This document shows, piece by piece, positions 11,307-25,202 of a stretch of 64,000 nucleotides of DNA. The notes beneath the pieces are model-generated. The model worked only from the letters and a program-made list of their open reading frames with translations. It was not told the origin of the DNA and did no database searches. The translations under genes were made by a program, and so were the position numbers. Location: contig NC_061065.1 in the NCBI RefSeq assembly GCF_021917145.1, positions 11,219,412-11,283,411 on the forward strand, written 5' to 3'. Source of the DNA: Hypomesus transpacificus (lineage: Eukaryota > Chordata > Actinopteri > Osmeriformes > Osmeridae). Numbering within the stretch: position 1 is the stretch's first letter; every line of letters starts with the position of its first letter.

Positions 11307-13499
11307 TGGCACCTACACATGTATTGAAATCCAAGACTTTGAAGCTCCCATTTATTTGTTCTGTAAAATACAGCAATGAAAAATAATCATCTGGATGGAC
11401 CACATGTTGATACTCACCAATTAGGAGCATTGTTTTCATCCACACATGATTGAAAACACAGTATGAGCAAGAGAAATGTTTTTTTTTTATGACACAACAG
11501 CTGACAGAGAAACGAAAGGTTTTCATTCATCTACAGGATACAGAAAAAACATGTTTGTGATACAGCTGGATTCCACCACTAGAGCTAATGAGAAGGAATG
11601 AGGTGCAGTTGGAAGTTAGAATTACATCTGTCACAAACTAGCAGTAATTACCATTTTAAATCTAGCTGGTGTGCTGGAAAACATCTCTGTTTCAGTTATC
11701 AACTGAAAACTCAACAAGATCCTTTTAATATAAGATTTAAAAAAGGAGTGTGGGCTGCTCAATTTGAATAAAATACTTACTAAATATGTTTCCGATTAAC
11801 TCCTAAAAAGGCATTTTTGGAGACATTAGGATATTCCAGGACACTGTTTTACTTTTATCCCCGCTTCTGTAGTAAAGCTCAAGTCCAAGGTCTAGCCTTC
11901 ATCACTTCTAAATACAAAATAAAATCACAAAAAGGAACCCAAAAAGAAATGCTCCACACCAACCGTTTGCTCTCCAAAATCAGATAATCAACTCAAATCA
12001 GATGTGGAAAGATGTAAACACTTCTCATCGCTATTCTAGCTATAGTTACCTAAAACATTCTGTAAACAATGATAAATGTTAGTTTTTGTATTCCTTTATA
12101 CAACTTAGATTGAATTTGATCTATTTGATTACAATAAACTATTGATAATACAGATATTAGTAAATGTTTAGAATACTTTTTCTTAATTGCATGTACATAT
12201 ATAAAAGTTTCATTACCATGATTTTTTAAATGTCTCTTTTGTGCAAAATGCTTTAGTAAACTATAATTTTGGCATTTGAGAAACCTTAAAAAAATGGTTG
12301 GAATACACAAAGAAATCAAAAGATGGATTTTTCTAAAACCTTCTAGAATGTTCCTTGTTCATCATGCTCTACTTGTTCACTTAATAAATATCCATCTCCA
12401 TCTGTATGACTGTGCAAAATGATCAGCTTCAGCAAGTGCAAGCAGGTTGGCCAAACTAGCCAATCAAACTCTTTCACATTCTGCAAGATTATAGCTAGCA
12501 GGCTGCCATTGGTTAAGGTTGATGATACATTTGAGTTTTTAACCAATAGCAAACCCAAGATGGATTAGCAGAGTTTTGACAAGTTGAAGGAGAAGCAACC
12601 AGTAAATTTAAGGCGCAGAAAACCTTTGAGAACATTGAGAATCCCCTCAATCCCCACATTGGTAAGAAAAGTACTGTACTACACTACTTCTGCCAGAATT
12701 CCACTTTCAATAACACATAGATGGGTTCAAAACCAACATATTATAAAAACTCAGTAAATGAAAATAAACTATTTGGCACGTTGGATTAAGAATGACATTT
12801 CCCATAAAATTTAAACTCTGTAAATAATAGAATAATTACAAGGAATCCTTTGTTAGGCGGTTTTACAGCATAGTCTTCGTCACTAGGGTTAAGCCTTTTT
12901 GTACTATCTGGTCTCCTTGTCAGAAACAACAGTAAAGAAAAATAAAGCATCACAGATCTGACACTGTCTCTCATTGTTGATTAGATATTCCTTTGCACTA
13001 ACCAGATTCAGAGTAGCATGTAAAGGGAATGGTTTGACAAAGTAATTTTGTCTTTTGCACAATAAACCAATCAAAGGGATTCTCTGTGACACAGTGATAA
13101 GAACATGATGTGCAAAGAATGGAATTGGCAAGAATGTGGTCGCCCTCACAATAAAAGAAACTGACAAAACCTGCTACAAACAAAACTTTAAACTGAAAGT
13201 GACTTTTCTTGATTTGAACAATTTTTGAATAGCGCTATTTTCTGATATTCAGATATTCTTCACAATAATATAATATGACAGTTGTGAGTAGGAATGGATG
13301 AAGTGACAAATACAACAGAAACTGGTCAGTCATAGAAAGGTACATGAGTATCGGAAATGAGAACAGAGTTTAAGGCAGTGAATCCCCCAGAGGAGGCTAC
13401 AGTCTTGCAGAATGGGAGGCCTTGGCTTTGCTCGGCTCAGCTTGGCTTGGAATCTTTGAGGCCGCGTTCAATGTGGGCGGGTGGGAAGGGGGCAGGAGA

Positions 13500-15458
13500 T
13501 TACAGGTCATCGTCTCCGATGCCCTCGAATGCGTAATTGCCGTGGAAATCGGTGCCGCTGATGTCATTGGCAGAGTTGGAGGCGCTGATCCCTCTGAGAG
13601 AGACAGAGTTCAGCTTGGTCTGACGGAGGAGAGGAGAGAGGGGGGACGGAGGAGAGGAGAAGAGAGAGGACGGAGGAGAGGAGAAGAGAAAGGACGGAGG
13701 AGAAGAAGAGGAGAGGGTGGAGAGAGGAGAGGATATAGGGATTAGGAAAGGATGGAGAGGAGAGAGCAGAGAAGATAGGATGGATGGAGGATGAAAGAGG
13801 GGTGGATGGAGGAAGAAACTTTAGTAAAGGACACTGTCCGTTGGAGGTAGACTTTCTGTTGAATAGTTTAGAGATACACTATACACACTGACACACACTG
13901 TGAAATGTAAACATCACGACTACACTCACTGAGAGTTTGACAATCTGTTCACGATTTGGGTCTGGGGAGTCCTGCAGCACAGAGAGAAACAGAACCAAGG
14001 TCAAATCTCTCAAACTACCACATACTAATAGAAAAGACATTGCAAAAACAAGTGCATGTAGCTCCAATACTCACCAGTAGAGGGGGGGATTTCACAGCTT
14101 GCTGACTGTCAGACCGGTGGATGGAGCCGTTGTGACGTTTTCTCAGCATCTGAAGGTCACAAAAACACATTAATCACACAGTAGTTCTTGCTTTTTCCCC
14201 TCCATATTCATACACGTGTCAGCAGTTGTTTAAAGAGAAGCTTTCTGTACTGTGTTGCTTATAAGATTATCTGAAAGTTTAAAGATCTGTGGTGTGTTTT
14301 ATGATTGATATCATAAAATGTCATGGTTTCGTCCAATCATGTTAGTATTACAAAGTGGTTTAGACAAAATCTAAGGAAAAAAAAATTCTGAGTATGTGAA
14401 ATGTGCGTTAGGTGTAAACTGAATGATTTGAGTTATATCAGGACATAAACCTTTTCACACACACACACACACACACACACACCTTCTTGACGCTCCCACC
14501 GGACTTCTTCACCATAAGTTCATCCACCATAGACTGGAGACAGATACTCATCATGATAGCCTGGGAGGACAGGTAACATGGGGTTGGAGTTATAATACAG
14601 GACCTATTCACAACATGCTGCTATACCATAACACCACCAGTATCACTTAGTTTATTAGCTGGTGTATTGACCCATCATAGTTAGTGTTCACATCTTATAG
14701 CACATATGTTGCTATTACTTACTATACAATAATACAAGTGTATTGTGTCATCCTAGTTTTGTTCAGAAGATCAATGAATGGGTTAGGAAAGGCACTACCC
14801 CACAAGAGGCCCTGGAAACACTCGACTCCTACGCAACTGTTACCTCTACTGGTATATCTACTCATGCCCCCGGTCCCCAAACTCTGACCTGTGGACTGGT
14901 GACGGTGACCCACTGCAGGCGGTCCTTGCTCATCAGGTACTCGAAGGCCAGCTCCAGCTTCACCTCACACTTGGCTGAGCTGCAGGGGGTGGCTGTGCCG
15001 TTGGCCACCGGGACCTGCTGTTGGGGGGAGGGGAGTCAATGAGGCTGTATGGGAGTGGTCATGGTGGTCATCATCATCGGGTACTAAGGCACCCATCTTC
15101 ATAATTATCGTTTATCTAAATCAAGACTATACCCTAGCCTTGACTTTGTTAGCATACAGATGTCCCTTTTGTTGCAGTATATAAGCTGTTCTAGGCCAGG
15201 GTAAAGATGTTCCTGTCTGATTAGAAGACAAACCACTCTGACCAGGCCAATAATAGAAGTACTCTCCTCCTCCTCCAAACCCTTATAACATCCTTGATTG
15301 TTGGGCACTGCAAGCACACACAAACACAACAACTAAACACAGGCCCACACTCCCTGTGATCTCTCTAAGGATCAGATCTGCAGTCGGGACCACTTCCTGA
15401 CTTACTGAGCCTGGACAACCCACACAGACACACACTATTACCCCCCCCCACAAACATT

Positions 15459-15498
<40 letters not shown>

Positions 15499-18400
15499 CA
15501 CACAAACGATTACCTCCATCCTAAACAATTTTGGAACAGGCTTTTATTTATTCCTCCTCTACAAACTTCAAAGTGCCCCAGGGTTATGAGATGCAGCACG
15601 GTGCCAGTGAAGATGTGACTGTCCTCAGTCTGAATAACATAACATACGTTTGTTGAGACAGAAGCGGATCTTGACTTAACGGTCGTGACTCAGGGGAGGT
15701 ATTAGCTTATGGAGTACCTCCTACTAGATTCATTGTCTAGGACCAGAGGTTGAACTGACGACTCACATTTGAACTTAATCTGCTAATCTACTGCTGTGCC
15801 TCGAAGTCTGTAGCAATGCACGGGTGGAGCCCACTGCATGATGACATTTGGTGCATTTGACAGAAGTCATAATAGCTTTCTGTTTCTGCCAAGGACTTCC
15901 TCTTTCTATGAAGACTCTCAGTATAATACGGCCATACAGAGCTTTCCTGTCACTCACATTGTTTTTCTTTTCATTTAATAACATGACAGAACAGCTGTTA
16001 TTCACCAACATAGTCGAGAGAACTTCAAACTATCAACTACAAAACCTTTTCATGGTTGTCAGAGCATAGGCATTATTTATGACTCTCACTACAAAAGACT
16101 TGTCATCATCTAGATGGGTATAGCTTAGTTGCAGAGCATTTGACTGCAGATTTAGCTTTAAATCCCCTGCCAGACATCTCAAAAGTGCCTGCTAAAGGAA
16201 CTCATTATTATTCCATTCTCTCAACCTAGAGGGCACAACACCAAAGAGAGGAGGGATGCCTGATAGACTTTTATAACATCTGACTTTCAAAATGTCCAGA
16301 AGCATGACTGGAGCATCAATAAGGCATCTTCACTGGGGCGTGATTATGTGCTTCTCAGAAACCATTCTCTTTTGGTTTTACACCTGAGAGAAGGCAGAGA
16401 CTGTGTGAGGAGGTGGATCAATACAGAGTGAGACCACGGAGGGATGTGTGTGGTTCATTTAACTGATGAAGAGGAATGGGTGGTGCTGACCCCCCCCCTC
16501 TCTCTCTCTCTCTCTCTCTGGGGAGTGGAGAAGGAGAAGTGGCAGCCAGAGTGAGAAAGGATGCCGCTAAACCTGCATTAGTGTTAATGAGAAGGAGAGA
16601 GAGACAGAGACTAGCAAGAGACATAAGAGGGTTGGAGGGAGGGAGAGACAGTGAGACAAAAGTGGGGAGAGATGGAGTGGGGGAGAGATGAAAGATGAGA
16701 GAGGGGGAAAGCAAACTAAACAAAGTGAGTCAGCATAAAATAGCAGAACAAACGCAGTCAAGCCAACCCACATGGCCAAGTCCACTTACTGAGGAGGTCA
16801 CCCTCCAGCACCTCATCCGTGTGACCTTGAAACTGCCTTCCTTCATCTGCTCGTTGGGCAGCTTGACGTGGAAGTTGAGCTCATTGTTGCCCGCGCTCAC
16901 AATCACATGGCAGCCCTTTTCAGGGAAGTCGGTGACGCACGGGTCGAACTTGATGTAGCCAAAGTACTTGAGAGTCTGACCTAGCCGGATAAACTGGGAG
17001 GAGAATACAGGGGGAAAGGTGCAGCTGGGTTATATATGCCGTTTAATCATGCCTGCATCAACCTTGTGTAAAGAATACAAACACAAATACCATATAAGCT
17101 TTGAAGTTTTTGTTTAAAGGTTATAATGCCTGCAAAGCAGCTAAACTCATCCAGAGTAAATGTGCTTGTGTAAAATGTTTTGTAATATGCAGTCTTAGAT
17201 GCCCTCTGTTACTTCAAGCTTTATTTGAGCAGAAGAATGTTCTAGAAGGTCAAGAAATGGAATGTTCTAGAAGGTTCAGCAGCAGAATAGTTAAAAGGGC
17301 TTAGTATCAGAATATTCTGGAAGGACCAGTAAAATAATGTTCTAGAAGGCCCAGCAGCAAGCAGAATGATCTAGAATGTACCTCTTTCTTTGAGCCTTTC
17401 TCTTGCAGTGATTTGAGCTGCCTGTGCTGGTCTTTGTTGACTAGTATCCAGCCTCGCTCAATGTCAGACACCGTCTGCAGAGAGAATGACCGACAGATAG
17501 TGTGAGAGAAGAGATAAATAAAAGAATGGGAACCATTTTTTACATTCTGATCCAACTATGCCTTGAGATGCTTGAAGCTTTGAAATCCAACTTTCACTTT
17601 TATTTACAGTTTAAAGGCCATGTTGAATGTAACTAACTTATAGCGTTCATGCAGATACACATTCAGATGAATATTGCTTGTATTATGAGAGATCCCTAAC
17701 CCTCACACACCAAGTACAAACTCACACAACCTTCTACAAACAAATACATTCTCTGTTTCCAAGATTCTCTATCCTAAAACTTCAGCCATGCTCTATGCAC
17801 ACACACAGGCTTCCAGTAGGACAGGTTTTAATCACATCAGCCTTCTCTAAAATGCTACATAAAAACAAGAAAACATAATGGGGCTGACGAGGTGAAGGTT
17901 ACTAAAGGGGCAGCGCTATAAAAAGAATTACACACACAGGAACTGGCCTAAGTCCTGCCAAACACCTCACACAAAGACACACACATCTGCTTTAGGGATA
18001 CACTACCACCAAGACATCCTCAATAGATTAAGGTTTTTACTCATTAGATGGCTAGATAAGTTCAACTCATTTTATTTTGGTCTACAGTACAACAAAAGCC
18101 TGTCTGTAGGCCTACTTAGGAGAATTATATCTAAGTGTACACCAATCAAACTACATTTACAGTAAGTTCAAGACATAACAGATGGTCTGGTCTGATTGGT
18201 GTCAGTCAGTATATCCACATGCTGTAAAATTAAACTGGTATAAGGAGGCAACAGCCCATGTAAATGTCTTGAGTCTCAGACCCCAGATTGACCTCTCACC
18301 TGGGCATATAGCAGGTTCAAGCCTACTCTGTTGTCCATGACATCACTGTCATATGCTGTGTCCCAGTAGCTGAAACAACAAGAGTAATCACTTGTCAACA

Positions 18401-21400
18401 ATGTGTTAGCGGGAGTTCACCCTCTGGTAAAAAAAAATACACACAAAAAAACAATACACAACCGTTCCAGTTTTACATAACTAATAGTACAGTAAACCTA
18501 AAACCTATAAATATAAAAAAGTGAATATGTTAACTCAAGTTGACTCATTATCAATACTCGATAAGACAGATACAGTAAATGATGGATAATAGTGAGTTTT
18601 ACATACCCATAAGCCAATTTAAAGTGCCTTGTCCCTAGTTCATTGTCCTTGTCCCAACCTCCTTTTCCCTTGTTTCTCGAAAGGATTCCCAGTGTTATTA
18701 TAATAAGCTACCTGTGGCGGTAGTGTGACATTACCACTGTCCTCAGTTCCCTGTGGTCTAGCTTGTCTCAATCTGCTCCCTAGGCCTCGGGCCTTAATTA
18801 CAGAATCAGGAGGAAACATTCCCTGCTGGAATCCCAGTTTCAAACAAGGGTATCCTCTTATCCTTGACAGGTTCAGGAGTGAAGAAGTAGAGAACGACCA
18901 TTAAATGAACAGATTTCCCCATTTAGCTATTCAGGCAGGAGAGGAAAGAAGGAATTTGAAATTTATTATGTTGTATTGGCTTCGGAGGAGGGTGAGATGG
19001 TGTTTGTCTGGATGCTTCTATCATTGTTTTTATCTAGCATATTTTCACAGTTTATTTTCTTTTCTGAAAGCTCCTAAATGTCTAGCACAGATAATAAAGC
19101 CTGCCTGCTATCAACATATTCTTGTTATCTTTCTGACCTGGATAGCCTCTGCAAACATCATTATGAATTCATTTGAAACTAATCCACTTCCTGTTCTTCT
19201 GCAGAGGGTGTGTGTTTATGTGTTTTAGTTCCCCCGTGAAGCAGGGCTCAAAGCTCTGGGATGTAAACTAGGTCAAATGGACCTGAGACTTTCCTTTAGG
19301 GAGACCAGAGTGAAATAACAACATCATGTATATCTTTGCTGACGGTGTGTGTGTGTGTGTGTGTGCGTGTGTGTGTATGAGATGTGCATGCTTGTTCAGC
19401 TTAGGAAAGAAAGAAAGTCAGCATGTGTGTGTTAGAGCAAAACAATGTACTGTGTAGTGTGTGTATTGCATGCGTCACCGGACCAGTGTGTGTGTGTGTT
19501 TGTGTGTGTGTGTAACAATGGCTGAGGGAGACAGCATAGACCAGGTGGGACAGTCTCCAGTGCGTCAGAACAGTCTGGCCTAGTACACAGGTTCCCCAGG
19601 AGTTTCCTCAACCCACAAACCAGACTTACTCCCAGCCTGGTTTCTATCAGTACTTGTTGACGTCTGCTGCTCTCCATAAACAGTGGTGGGCACACCTCAC
19701 AGGCTGGATGACCATGTGGTTACACTTAAACCCAGCAGCTGGACACATGCTGGAGCAATTCGGGTTAAGAGCCCCTTTGCTCTCATGAACTTATGAGACG
19801 CCGCACTGAGACTTGTGATTCGATGTCTAACGTATTATTCCACAGTGCCTGGCTGGAGAACACTGGACTCTACTTTTGCTAGAATGTGGCAGTTTCTCAT
19901 AGCTAGGCAAGGAAGAGCTGGTAAGTTCAAAGTGCCTGAGGAAATCCTAATGTCAGTAACAGCTTACAAAGCAGCTTAGTGGAATGACATGGGAATCCCT
20001 CCTGATATCTTCCTGTTTACCCTAACCCAGGCATTTGAGGAATGACAGGGCAACGTCAGAGTGATTTGCGTGTTGAGTGAGCTGTCCTACCTCTTCCTGA
20101 GGACAATGTGGAACTCAGAGCTGTGCAGGCTAGAGACAGAAACATACGGCAACTCAAACTCCTGCAGCTTCCTCACAACTAGGAGAGAGAGACACAGAGA
20201 TACAGAAGGAGGAATGAAGATATTGTTATCCGGAGGGAGGGAGGGAGGGGTCGTAGAAACAGAGGGAAAGAGAGAGGTGGACGAAAGAATGAGAGGAAGG
20301 AGGGAAGACCACAGTGTGATTCCAAGGACATCTAGATAACAAGGATGACAACAAGACATGCAAGACAAGGAGTCCATCTGGACGGAACACAGGAGGGTAC
20401 AATAACGTGTGTGTGCATAAAAATGAGTGTGTGTGTGTTAATGTCTATGTGTGTGTATACGATCTGCAGCTGTTCAGCTGAGGCCCTTTACCCAAGTCTA
20501 TATGAGTGGATCACAGCTGGGACTGCTGTGGAGTTTCTACCCAACGAGGAACACAAACAAAATGCTACAAACTGAGTGACAAAAAAATCCTTCCAGAATG
20601 AGCCGTTTTCTATACAGCATAACACAAAATGGAAACTAAACTGCTAAAATATTAAGATGTAAATTATTAAAAGAGTTGGGATCTAAATCAAAGAAAGATG
20701 GGCACAAACAAGCGCCATAATGTGAAGCAATCAGAAAATATCCGCTTCAAACTTGTTCTAGTCTCCAACTTCACATATGGCTGACTAAACCCTGTTTACT
20801 GTAGAGCTTAGAAGGGAGAGATTCCTCTCGGGACCTTGATTTTGACACAAAATGATAAACTCCAAATAGAATGTTCCAGCACCCGGCCTGTTGCCCTTCA
20901 AGCCTGATCCTATCCAGTAGCCGAGGTTGATTTTGGTCAGAATAAATTATCAAGGATATTCTCTTCTACGTTTTGCTTTTCAGGGAAAACATCTGCCAAG
21001 AATTAAGATAATGCCTACTATGCATGTCCAAATATCTTTATCTCAGTTTGTAGAGACTGTTTTCTGTCATGAATGATAGGATCTGGCAGAGGGCACAAGT
21101 ATATGGCAGCAAGTATTACAAATATGGAAACATGAAGGCCCTAATGAGGCCTTGACAGGATGGAGTGTGTGTGAGGACTGTTGGCAGGCACACACACAAA
21201 CAAACAAACAAAATCATCCAAACAATCTGAGAGTTAGTTCCTTAAATTAGTTCCAATCTGGTTTGTGGAAATATGTCCCAAAAAACTAAATGTATTTGTC
21301 ATTGTTTGTGTCGCCTGGAGAAACTAAAAAGAAAGACACCCAGCCCATCAAGTACAAGTTGACTCCCAACATCAAACAACACTGGCATACAAAATTCTTT

Positions 21401-24400
21401 TGAGTATAGAAAACATGTAATTGAATTTGTCTCCTACTACAGAATTTGAATTAGAAATTGTATGATTTATAAACAATACAATGTTATCTTCACAGCAAGC
21501 AACCTGGTAGCCAGACATTGAGAAACTTCAGGTTTAAGGCTGGTAATACAAAACCCCAGACGGTTGTTGAGTAACAGTTTGTCATTCACAACAAGGGGGA
21601 AATGAAAGGTCAGAAGATTGGTGCTTACATGTTAAGCCTCCGTCTACACCCTCCCGCACCAGGAAGAGACTGAAGTAGCCAACCAGGTCGTCAGGGAGGT
21701 CCAGCTTTGTTGCAACAGCCTGCAAATGAAAAGGTAGAGACTTACATAAATCAAGATTAACTCATTAAAAATTAACAACGCTTTGCTGAATGGAATTTAA
21801 CTACAGCTTCATATTTTGCATTTCTTTGATATGAAAAAGTTATTGGGATGTTAGCAACAGAATTTCAGTAACGGAAACAGCACTGCAAAGCTAAGATTGA
21901 GTTTGGTTAGTATTAGTAACATGTCTTTGTACCAGAAAATGAATACCTCCTGCTTCCTCGTTTAATGCATTAAATTAAAGTAGACAGGAGTTTTACAAGC
22001 CTCCTTAGTTCATAGACAGGGACAGTACAGCTCTGAAGCTCAGAGGAATAACCCAGGTTTCAGCATCAGTGCAGCATAGGTCTGCGGTGGTCAACACGTT
22101 CTTGTAAGGACTGTTTATTAACAGCACTTGACTACTTTACGGCTAGAAGTGACAAAGTTCAGCTCTGCTCTTCACACTGAGCCAGAAGTTTTCCTACTCT
22201 GTGTTTCTTGGAGCGAAGTCAAAGTATGTCTGGGTGAGTACCAGTGTGTGTTTGTAGAGTAAGAGTGTGTGTTGTAGAGTAAGAGTGTGTGTTGTAGAGT
22301 AAGAGTGTGTGTTGGAATGCGGGAGTGGGTGTGACTTTGGGTCAAGAGAGTCTAGAGTCCAGGGGACACACTGTTTCTCTGTAGAATGTGATACAAACAC
22401 AAATACATGCACCCCCACCCCCACCCCTCCCCTCACACACCCAGTAGTTTTACACCATGGTCCTCTTACCTCGAGAACATCTTCTGTCTGGTCGGAGGTC
22501 AGGATATCCACCTTGACCTTCTGACCGTTGGACAGGTAGACCTCGAGCTGGGCTTCTTCAGTAGGGATCTGCTGGGTCTCCTGTCGGACGCACAGAGAAG
22601 AGGGATTAAACAGGATGTGGAGGACTACAGGGGTTACACAGGATGTGGAGGACTACAAGGGTGACACCTGAAGTGGAGGATTACAGGGGTTACACAGGAA
22701 GTGGAGGAATACAGGGGTTAAAGAGGATGTGGAGGACTACAGGGGTTACACAGGATGTGGAGGACTACAGGGGTTACACAGGAAGTGGAGGACTACAGGG
22801 GTGACACATGAAGTGGAGGACTACAGGGGTTAAACAGGATGTGGAGGACTACAGGGGTTACACAGGATGTGGAGGACTACAGGGGTTAAACAGGAAGTGG
22901 AGGACTACAGGGGTTACACAGGAAGTGGAGGACTACAGGGGTTACACAGGAAGTGGAGGACTACAGGGGATACACAGGAAGTGGAGGACTACAAGGGTTA
23001 CACAGGAAGTGGAGGACTACAGGGGTTACACAGGAAGTGGAAGACTACAGGGGATACACAGTAAGTGGAGGACTACAGGGGTTACACAGGAAGTGGAGAA
23101 CTACACAGGAAGTGGAGGACTACAGGAGCTGGTGAACTACTGTGCCATATGGACACAAGTCATTAGACATAAGCTAATGTTGATGTAGGAAACTTGTGGC
23201 TGGATGAAAAACTATTAATGTTGATGTTCCTGTGTATGCGTTTTAAGCATTGTAAAATAAGGCATTCCTTATGGAAACAGTATCCAGTCCTGAATTATGA
23301 ACAACACTATTCTTTACATCAACAATATTACGTCAGTAATGGTAGAATAGAATTATCATTCACGTTGTATACATCTACAGCCCAACCAAATGACTATTCC
23401 ACTCCTTTACCAGTCACCTACGGGTGTTGAAACACAGTACTTCCACATTCTGAATTTCAACACATTCTGGATGAAAGCTTTCCGCTTATTTCGTCTCTGT
23501 TTCTCTTCCTCTGCATCATGGCTCTAACCCCATCCCCCCGCCTGAAATCTTCCCCACTTCCCATCAACCCCCCACCCATCTCCTTCCCTCTCTTCTCCAC
23601 ACTAGCCTTCCTTCCTCCTCTTCACTCCCCCCCCATCCCCCACCCTACCCATCTCCCGCCAGAGGTTCTCAGACTGGATCTTCCTGCTGGGCTGCTGATG
23701 AAATGACAAAGCATGGTGCTAACTCATCTCCTTTTCTGCACCTGCTGTCTTCACAGCCTGTCACTGAGGGAAGAGGATGAGATGGAGAGACCAAGGGAAG
23801 GAGGGATGAATGGAAGGGGGGGAGGGAGGGAAATGAGCTAGATGCGGTGTGACTGTACTGTAATAATTCTGGTGGTGGGGGTTAGTGGATGTAAAGCAGC
23901 CTGACAACTCAGGTCACTGCTTGAGCGATGGCTTCCAGCATCAGTCAACGAGGGGAAACTGAGGGGACCGCACATTGATTTATTTGGAGAGCCTCATGAA
24001 TATTTATCCAAATCAATCATCTCAATATCTCATATGCAAACACATGTTCTAAGTGACCTAGAACAGGTCATAGTGACACCATAGTGTGACTAAGAACAGG
24101 CTCATATTATAGTATAGTTTGGTGAAGCAGGTAAATTAATATTTCATTCCCATTTTAGCATTTTACTTGAACGTGGCATTTGGCGTAATACGCACGACAA
24201 CAACCTGTTCATAAATTCACTGGGATGAATCATGCCGAGCCTCACTTCCAATATTCCAGAAACATCTGCTCTTAATTCCTTCGCAGCATTACAACATAGT
24301 AAAACGGTGAAACCAGTACCTCCCACACAGGGTGTTATGTTACATTTGGGGCTGTGCAGTTCTTTCACCATGGTGATGTGACTGAAGTTATAATTTGATG

Positions 24401-25165
24401 CCAACATGCACATTCATTCTTTCTAACCATTGCTGTGTTTCTCACGCATCCAGCATCACTTCATGTGAGCCTGCTCCTAACTGACTCTCCGTGAGTCCAT
24501 GTACACACACATTGTCACTATGCTTTTCCTCACACATGGAAAAAGGCGTTTTGAATGTGCAACACTGTGATCCGTGACGGACAGAAAGAATACGGCCACC
24601 TCACCGTGTCTGGATTCACACTGAGGCCAAAGGTCATTCGAAAGACGGCGAGTAATGACTGACAGCCTCCTGCCAGGAGCAGCCTCCCCACCTCCTCGCT
24701 GCTGCCTCACACCGGCCTGCTGGGCCGCTCACTACTCACCTGCTGGGCTTTTCTTAAGAAGCTGTTGAACAACTCGCTGGATCCGAGCATGGGGTCTTGA
24801 CGCACTGTGGAGAAGAAGGAGAGGGAGTTAGTCGGACATTCGTAGTTTATTCATGAGAGGAGCTCCTTAGGATAGGTTATTGTGCTGGAGTGTATAATCT
24901 GAGATGTGCAGTAGGTGTTGAGTGATTATGATGCAGCACGCAGTGGGCTTTTGTTATTTACAGACTCAAGTGAATACTGAATACAGGATCTTTCTACAAT
25001 CATTGTTTTTTGTCTAGTATTAAAATGTATAGGGACTGCCGGATGGAAGAAACAAACAAGAGGCAAATATTGATGTCTAACTGATCCTCTAGCCTTCTGT
25101 AGTTATTACAGGGCTAGATCCATCAAACCCATGGTAAACATGCTAACTCAGTCTGTACACAAGGA

Positions 25166-25202
<37 letters not shown>

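Noticed and set aside
16115-16175. Possible tRNA-Cys gene
   Set aside because: The B box is mutated and part of the anticodon-variable region is missing; a SINE tail follows.
22808-23188. 126-residue plus-strand frame of YRGYTGSGGLQG-type repeats
   Set aside because: Pure translation of the 28-bp intronic minisatellite; all frames are open for the same reason.
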